From Romanomermis culicivorax (lineage: Eukaryota > Nematoda > Enoplea > Mermithida > Mermithidae), in contig CAWUHX010000524.1 in NCBI GenBank assembly GCA_963922205.1, positions 20,316 through 84,315 of the forward strand: DNA of 64,000 bases. The letters run 5' to 3'. Within the stretch, counting starts at the first letter, position 1. Each line of letters begins with the position of its first letter. This document shows positions 11,801 to 20,800 of the stretch, piece by piece. A program made the translations under genes and the position numbers. The notes below the pieces were generated by a model. That model made no database searches, was not told where the DNA came from, and saw nothing but the letters and a program-made list of their open reading frames with translations.

Positions 11801-14800
11801 CATTTCTCACCCGAAATGTAGTAATTTCGAAAAGGGATCCAAATAATCGTTTCTTTTTCGTTTTTCGGGTTCCAGGGCAGGTGAGGAATAGACGTAGAAC
11901 AGCTGACGAAGTTCAAAATTTTGACCATTTTCCGAACTAACAGAATTAAAATTTTTTGTTCGATCTCTCTTTACTAATGTCTGGGATTGTAAAGTCAGCA
12001 TTTTGGGCGAAAAACAAGAATTTTGACGTTTTTGTGAGAAGTTTATGAGCATCGGATTCTCAGCGCAAAATAATCCACTTTCAAGTACCCCCGTAGGAAC
12101 CAAGGGTGCCCTTCGCCAGCAAGCCGTGACCTCATAAATCCGCTTTGAAGGGTTTCCATTTATATAAACACAGGAGGCGGAGCAACGCCATTGATTGGAT
12201 AGTTTCAGAAATTTTCGTCCTGATCTTGATTTTTTTACGACGGGATCTTGACTTTCTTCTAGATGACATCTTGACTTTTTTCAAGATGACATCTTGAATT
12301 TTTTTCAAGATTATCTTGAAAAACGAGCGGCTATTTTCAAGTGGTTACAAACTTTTTGAAATGGTAACGATTTTTTTCAAGTGATGGCCCTTCTCGTATT
12401 CCGTATGTTTAATGAAACGTGAATGCACAATGGTAGCTGAGCAACAGTTAATTTTTGCTCATTTTAGTATGAGCAAAGTCCTGATGATTGAGTGTACATT
12501 TTTGAGTTTTCTACTGTTCACACCAACTGACCTTTGGGAAATACAGTAACACATTCGAACTCATGATTCATGATAAAATTTTCGCGTAAGTATAGAACAT
12601 TTAACTATTTCTCAAGAATCTTTTTGACTATACATCATATTGGTTATACATGAGATCAGACCAATATGTATTTGACCTGCGTCCCTTATTTTTGAAAGTT
12701 TAGCATATATTTTTTCTATTCAAAAAATTATTAGGAAAAATATTTCATTGATAGTACAGTAAAAAGTTCCACCAGCATACTTTTTCTGCCGTATGCCTGT
12801 CACTGATATTGCAAAAACTCTTCTCGTATATTGATTACCCACTTATAAAAGTGCATGATCTCGTTCGATATCAATCAATTTTTTGCGATGTACATTGTGT
12901 TACCGGAAGTTTAGCCAAAAAGGATTACGCTCAGGGCGACAGTGTTAATGAATCTATTTTTACCAGACGAGAATGAAGACTTCATGCGAAAATTCCGACT
13001 TTTGATCGAAGAAACGTACGAAATCAATCATTTTCGAAAAGTCGTCCTATTCGCCCACAGCATGGGAAATATGTTCTCGTTATATTTTCTGAATCGACAA
13101 TCGAAAGTAAGGATTATAAGAAATTTCCATACAGTCAAGAATACAATTCATATCTGACATCAGAGCAGCTAATTGTTAGTTTTGGTGAGAGTTAACTGTC
13201 ACCCAAAAAAGTTCGACCTTATCCAGATTGTTTGACTCAATGAAAATGGTGACTATCCGAGGTGAAATAGATTCTTTTCGTTTCTAAATACTGCAAATTT
13301 GGGCATCAGTCGATGAACTTAGTTGATATATATTCAAAAACATGATGCAAAACGGGGTGTCTTCATTAGCTAGACCCGATAGAAGTTTGGCTGAAACTTG
13401 CTTGACCCTCCACAAATTTTTTTTGCTACTGATGCGTATGTTGTATTTTATGGAGACTGAAACTACCTATAGAAGATTTGTCTGAAGACTACGTTACTCA
13501 ATTTTTAATAGAAAATTCTCGATATTTAGACTGAATTTTTCCTTTGGTGTCAGTTGTTGAACCTATGATTCATTTTATTTTTACCGAATTCAGGAATGGA
13601 AAGACAAGTATATCAAGTCGATTGTTTGTATGGCTGGTCCATTCGGAGGCAGTGTATCTGTTTTGAAGCTACTAATGAGAGGTAATTTATTAATTAGTAC
13701 TCTTAGCTAAGTTTGATTTCGAATGACTCCAAGAAGTTTGGCTATTTTCTAGAGTTTCGGATTATCATCTTTCAAGCATAATTATTTTTGAGTTGTCTCT
13801 TATTTATGCATCGCTTATACGGGAACTTAAAAGATAAGAAGGCACCAATCGCTTTACTTTACCATCTAATGCGTCTGAACATTATGTACTATGTCGGAGG
13901 GCTTCCCGTATGGCGCCGGAGCTATCCCACCACTGGCCAATGTCGAGGTAGGTGTGACTATCCCGACCAGCGCTCTGGGGAAATGGCCGGGTTCGGGACC
14001 GGTCGATTGGCTGAAGCATCAATCCTACGGGTGGAATGTATTATGTCGCTGTACAACACTTTCAATGTTCTAGAATAGTTCAGTAATGATGCATTCGATA
14101 AAAATTCGATAAATTCGATAAAAATTTCACAACTAAACGCATTCGATAAAAATTTCACAACTAAACGCTTTCGTTATAAATTACCGAAGAGCTAGGAATC
14201 AGGATGAGAAAAGTTTTTGTACTCAGTTACGCAAAACATTGTTTGAAACGAAAAAAATATTCACGTGAAAGTATAATACTATTAAAACACTACACTGTGA
14301 AAAAACGCTTGAAAAATTCGACTACATCTAAGGACCAGTAGTATATTTCTCGTACAAAACCTCACAAAATCGAAGTCGACAGTGTTTCATTCAGACTATT
14401 TTTCTACAGACAGATCTTACAAATTCGACTGTTCGCTTTTATGTCTTACGCTTCTGAAACGAAGTGGCTTGCATCAAGAATCTAGGAGTTAAAAAAATCT
14501 TGTGTTTAGTTTTCTAAGAATTGTAAACTGACTCAAAGAAAATCAGTTTTATCATAATTTTCGCACGACTTTTCGTACGCTTCCTTGTTTATTTGTGATA
14601 ATTAGAATAAGACATAAGATCAACATCCTTCTCAGAAGAGAAGTTTAAAGGAAACTTCGATTCAATGCTTTGCATATTTTCAAAATACAAATTGCAAAAT
14701 TGCAAAAGCAAAGATTTCGATGTCAAACATGAGAAAAGAGCTCTCATGACTCTGTAAAAGATGACAATTTCGGCAGACGTCGGAACGATGGAAATTTTTT

Positions 14801-17800
14801 CTAAGTGGAGGTAACCCAGAACAGATGGAGAGCCATACAATGTCTGTTTATTTTATCCCTTTGCCTGCATATCTATAAACCACTGTTATAATTCGATAAG
14901 TCTCCTTCATCAAATCAGAATTTCGAATATTAGGTTTTGATGAATAAATTAACTTTTTTCATACACATATGAATGCTCTTTTCAAAGTTTACTCAAGAAC
15001 ATTGTTCCATATCCCCTCATAGGAAGTTTTCTAATAGTCTGGTTGGTATAAATCTGTAGCACTGACTACACACACATATAGCGTGAGCCAAAAAAAGCTT
15101 CCAAATGAGTGGAACTTTTTAGTCCGTTTGCTGCTATTGATAGATAGAAAATCTGGCATTAAAACTGCAAAGTTTCAGCCAGATTCCTCAAATATTGATT
15201 GACTAGAATCAGAAATACAAATAAGAAAAAATAAGGAAAAATTGTTTTACAGCAGAAAAATTAAAAAAGATCTACTCGTGAGAATCATATAACAGCTGAA
15301 AACTACAAGAGAGTGGTTTTAGTGTGTCCTACGTTCTGTTTCACCAATGATTTTAATCGTTTTCCGATCTGGTCAATGACGGAATTGGTTTTGCCTTAAT
15401 TTTGATTTTTTCCGAATTTCAAAACAAAAGGTCTTGATTTTGGCGAAGTTTTGCATACATTGAAACAAGAATTTCATGACTTTAAGTTACAAATCTGGGT
15501 TATTTTCGAAGTATTATTGCGTGTAAACAGCTTTACAAAACTTTTTTCACAATAAAACAACTTTTACTTTGATTTCCCAGCTTTTACTTTTTGAAAAATG
15601 ACAACTTTTACAAAATTTATGTTTGCACAGAAGCTATAAACGCTAAGAGCATAAAATTTGACTCTTGTAACAAAGACAAATAGGAAATTCTAATGCAGCA
15701 ATCTGCATTGAAAAAGCTTCAATCATTGGAAAGTTACGAAAGTCGGCACTGAAGGGTAACTACCTTCCTAGATATTGGTGATTTGGCTCCTATGATTCTT
15801 TTGTGACCGGACATTAGAACGCGGGACAATAGAGCGCGAACATTAGAGCATGGACATTAGAGCGCAGGAACATTACAGCGTGGACATTAGAGTGCAGAGA
15901 CATTAGAGCGCAGGACAATAAAGTGCAGGGACATTAGAGCGCAGCACAATAGAGCCCAGGGACAATAGAGCCAGGGACAATAGAGCGCAGGGACGTTAGA
16001 GCGTAGGGATATTAGAGCCCAGGACAATAGAGGACAAGGACATTAGAGTGCAGGCCAATAGGGGGCAGACAAGAGAGTGCGGGGACATTAGAGCACATCT
16101 GTTGGTTCGAAAAAAATAACCAATGTTCCGTGGTCTGAATGAAGGCGAATTTAAAATTTTTTGAACATGAAAAAAGAGTACTATGAAAGCAGCTTTATTT
16201 CAGAAGTTGACAAAGTCTTCAAAAGCTGACAAAAAACTGTGTGTGATTCTGAATGCAAGTTAGAAATTCAAGATGAATCCGAAAATATCAAAATGACACA
16301 ATTTCATTCAAAGGTTGGCAAGCAAAAAATCAATGAAAATATGTGTGCAATTATGGATTAGAGGTAAATTCTGTGTGAGTGACTGGATAAAAAAATGCAA
16401 AAAAGGATGAGTAATGAGAAAATAGACGAACAATGAGATATAAAGCAAGAAAGAGAATACCACGGGGAAATGAATACAAAGACAAAAAAAATAAATAAAA
16501 AATAGGGGACAGGAAAAATTAAGAAAAATAAAAGAAGAAAAAGGAAGAAAAAGAACAAAAAAGTGGGGAAAAATACTGCATGGTAGAAAAACGCTTTGAC
16601 CTGAACTTCTTTAGGGACACGAAAAAATGTGAAGAAAGCATTTCTGAGCTGAAATGTAGTTATTTTTCTAAATCTTTCATTTTCAGTTTTTTGTTTTGCT
16701 CTGATCTGATTTTTCTGTGCTCTGTCGTCCTGCGCTCCAATGTCCTTGTGCTCGATTGCGCCTATGCATTATTGTTGTTGTATTTTGAAGAGTTGTTGGT
16801 ATTTTCAATGAAGGCAGGCAGGAGTGGGTTCCAGAGTTCGTCCTTAATGCACGTATTTCCAACACCCACGCTTACCCCATTAATTACTTAATTAGAGTAC
16901 TTAAACCCGAGAAAGCTTACCCCAAAATTAAGAAACCGAGGTTTCTTAATTTACTTCCTAAAATGTAATGTGAAAGAGGGGAGTTTTCTCCTGACTTTTA
17001 TGTGACACACAAAAACAAAACATTTTCGCTTATAACCAATAGGTGGGCCAGGAAACATGACAAATCCCACATGCTGGGAAGGATAGTATGAAAAGAGCAC
17101 AGGGAGGCGTACTAGTACACAACATATAATACACTAATAATAAAGAGCGAACCCAACCCACCTGTGCCGAATTTGAGCTACAGTAAGATGCCCTTGGATG
17201 GTCCACGTAGCTCACTCCACATTGGACTTGGGCGCCTTTTCAGATAAACGACAAATTTCGGAAAATCATACAAATTGGCGTAAACATGCTACAACATTGT
17301 CCTGTGCTCTATTTGTCAGGAATTTGTCTCGTGGGGGACGTGAATTTTTTTACAATTTTCATATTTTTGTTAAATTAAACTGCCTTGATATATTTTTTCT
17401 TTTTTTCCTTTTTTTCTTTAAATCATTTTAAAAAAGGAATCAAAAAGACGAAACGATTTTGCAACTGACAAGAAAATAAATAGATTAAAGAAGAAAAAAG
17501 AAAAATTAGAAAAAAGTAAATTTTGGCTGTAGTATTTGATTAAGTTTGCAGATTTCTAATAATTTGTGTTTAAAAATTATTTTAATAAGTTTTATTTTTG
17601 GGACATGAGTATACCAGGCGCATTTCCCCCTACTCTCTGCATCCATGACTGCATTGTCCTGCACTCTAATATCCGCGCTCTATTGTCCCTGCACTCTATT
17701 GACCTGCGCTCTATTGTTCCTGCACTCAATTGTCCTGCGCTCTAATGTCCCTGCGCTCTAGTGTCCACGCTCTAATGTCCGTGCATTAACGTCCATGCTC

Positions 17801-20800
17801 TATTGTCCTTGCGCTCTATTGTCCTTGCGCTCTATTGTCCTTGTGCTCTATTGTCCTGCACTCTAATGTCCCTGCGCTCTATTGTCCTGCACTCTAATGT
17901 CCTTGCGCTCTATTGTCCTGCACTCCAATATCCCTGTGCTCTATTGTCCTGCGCTCTAATGTCTCTGCACTCTAATGTCCATGCTCTAATGTCCATGCTC
18001 TATTGTCCCGCGCTCTAATGTCTCGGTACCGATTCTTTGTAATCTAATATATTATTGGATTGGCGCTCCTATGATACATTTCTCAAGGGATGTATTCTCA
18101 CGTGAACGACATATCAACAGTCCTGATACGAAATGACACAAACAAAAGATTGGAAGAATCAATGTGTAAAGCATACATGTAACGGAGCTCCGAGGTCTGG
18201 GGGGGGGTTGGAGCAGTTTTTTGAGACCGGGGGTCAGTAATTCCCAAAAATTTGGGGGGAGGGGTCCCTGAAGGAAAAAAAATTCGATTTTTTTCATGAA
18301 AAACGTCCGAAAAACGGTTTAAAAAGTAGTTATTTTTGTCTAAAAAATGATAAAATATGTACTTATGGCGCGAAGCACCGAGAAAATTGACGTTTTTGAC
18401 CATTTTTTGTTCAAAAATTGACATTTTTCATTTAAAAAATGACATTTTTCAGTATTTTTCCGACTAAAACTATGGGGGTCCCAAGGGCTACAATATGGCT
18501 AGCCATAGGATTGGAAAATCCTGGGGGGTCGCCCAATGGCTAGCCATATGGTCGACAATTTCTGGGGGGGGGTTCCCATAGCACTTCCAACACCCAATTA
18601 CATGTATGGTGTAAAGCTGTAGATGATTGTCTTTGTTGACGACATGAAATAATATGCTTATACACAAACTCTGGACTCCTAGGCTTGGTTACACAAACAT
18701 CCCTTTTGGGAAGGAGCTCCCCACCGAAAAAATCAACTCAATGATTTTTTCGATTCAAATTTTGATTTCCTACCTTGAATGCAGGTTTGAAAGATCTATC
18801 CAACTGTGTAAAGAAAACAAATGTCCGACTCTCGGTTCACAAGTTATTCAATCTGAAGTTGGCCGAAAAGGAATTCTTCGATAAGGGGATGTTTGTGCAA
18901 CTGGACCCTGAACTTATGGCCTACCCTGAAATTTGAAGAATTTAAAATGAGCTATAAAAAACAAACATTATGCAAGCCCATCGTCTGGCTTGTTCAATAT
19001 CGCACATTTCATGTGTGAAATTACCTAATACAACTTCTAATAATAACGCAAATGTCTAATAAAAAAACTAAGTTGGGTCCAAATCCAACCTGATCAACAG
19101 AAGTGTTATGCTACTGTGGAGTTGGAGAGATGAGACTGACCTTTGGGTTAATACAAAGGAAGTTGCTACAGTTCAACCACAGGCTAACATGCCACAAAAA
19201 TTTTATCACTCTCTCGGGTCTCGCAGATATCTCACCAGAAAACTCCCTAAACCTCAGACAGAACACCGTTAATCTTGATAAAGAAGTTCCTACACCCGTC
19301 TCCAATTTCCTAACCTTATTGAACCGCCCCTACACTCCCAAAACCATACAATTTAGCATGTCGAGCTCGTATTAGGTTGTCGATAAACGACGCCAATACA
19401 ATATAAAAAATAATATGAGGTAAGACGATCAGGGTCGACAACGCATAAAAATCTTATCAAAAATACGTAGAAAAAGTAACCAAAAACACGCAAACAAAAA
19501 ATCTATGTGAATTTGTCACTTCCGCCACTTTCGCTGCTTCCACACCGCCTGCGCACCGACGCCTGAAGTCGAGCACATGCACCTACAGTAACCCTAACAG
19601 TAGTTTCATCAGGAAGTCCCTGGTCAATCACATTCTACAGAATAACGATCAAAATTAACAATCTACTGTCGCCAATAGACTTTTGTGGTCCCTACACGCC
19701 AGAAAAAAATCTTCCTATTGATGAACAGATCTGCAGCTCATGAAGGAATTTTATTAAGACTTGCTCCTCTCACTCCTCAAAAGTTGGTACTGCTGACTCA
19801 ACCAAGTGTTCGGAAGTGCTTTCAATCTAACAAGTGAGGAATTTCGCAATTATGTTGGAAAAGCATTTGTCACTTGAATTCGCAAAAATCTGCGGAATGT
19901 CAGCCCTTCCTCTGAATGGACAGATGTTCGGTTCACGTTTCTTCGTATCACTTCCCCAGGTCATTCTGATGATTGTGTACCACTAGGTCGACGGTCCCAG
20001 TAAGTCGACCATTCCGGTATGTCGACCATCCCAGTAGGTCGGCTGTTCCAGAAGGTCAACTGCACTGCACTTTAGCATGTCTCCTATAAACTGCCACTAC
20101 AGAACGATTTCTGTATACTCATACTGTGAAAAATGAATTCTGCAATGCCCTAGCTGTAGGAATGTGTTAAAAATACAAATTATGTTATTTTATCTGATTT
20201 TAAATTATATATAATACAACTATAATAATACTGCTTCATTATAATGATTAACAATATTATAATAATAATTAGCAATGATTGATCTTAGCAATTTCTCAAT
20301 TCACTGATTTTGTTTTGTTATGGTCCATCCTGCTCACATATTTTTCTAACGAGCCTAAGCCTGCTTAAACCTAAGCCTAAGCTTAAGCCTAAGCCATCAA
20401 AGTAAACTGTATCGAAGAGTGCTTTCAATCTGTGCAATATGGATTTAAAGGAATTTCTCACGCTACCCTGGGAAAGTCGGTTTTATCAGTATAGTCGACT
20501 TCGTGGGACGGTCGACTTACTGGGACAGTGGGCTTACCGGGATGGCCGACTTACTGGGAATTCAAATGTCTAAAAAATGATGCCTATATCATTGTCGACC
20601 TACTGGTATGGTCGACCTACTGGGACGGTCGACCTACTGGGATGTTCCCATTCTGATCAGTCCTACTTCCAGGCGAAATGGGAAATTTTACGTCTCAGTG
20701 GTTCCGTACACTTATGAAACCCACAGCGCAATCATTGTCGGCCGCACTATTTTTAATGCCTGGCGATCACATTTTCGATCGTCATCAGCCATTGGTCACG

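Larger units (their letters stand above)
10659..12966. other. LCAT-like gene intron carrying a foldback element
   Basis: 2.3-kb intron. The first 450 bases show nothing recognisable, then the TA-flanked foldback (11116-12403) occupies most of it. The last 560 bases are plain AT-rich DNA. Confidence 0.7.
13682..20672. other. 7-kb LCAT-like gene intron filled with inserted repeats
   Basis: Contains a tandem duplication (14092-14170), an array-armed element (15795-18027), a hAT-like MITE (18172-18608), another array-armed element (19984-20645) with telomere-like units, and mostly unremarkable AT-rich DNA at 14200-15790 and 18620-19980. A 60-codon open patch at 13891-14073 is unexplained. Confidence 0.7.

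Noticed and set aside
13958-14158. SRP, spliced-leader or spliceosomal RNA at about 13.9-14.1 kb
   Set aside because: Compared by eye with the known conserved cores; no Sm site, SRP tetraloop or spliced-leader sequence present.
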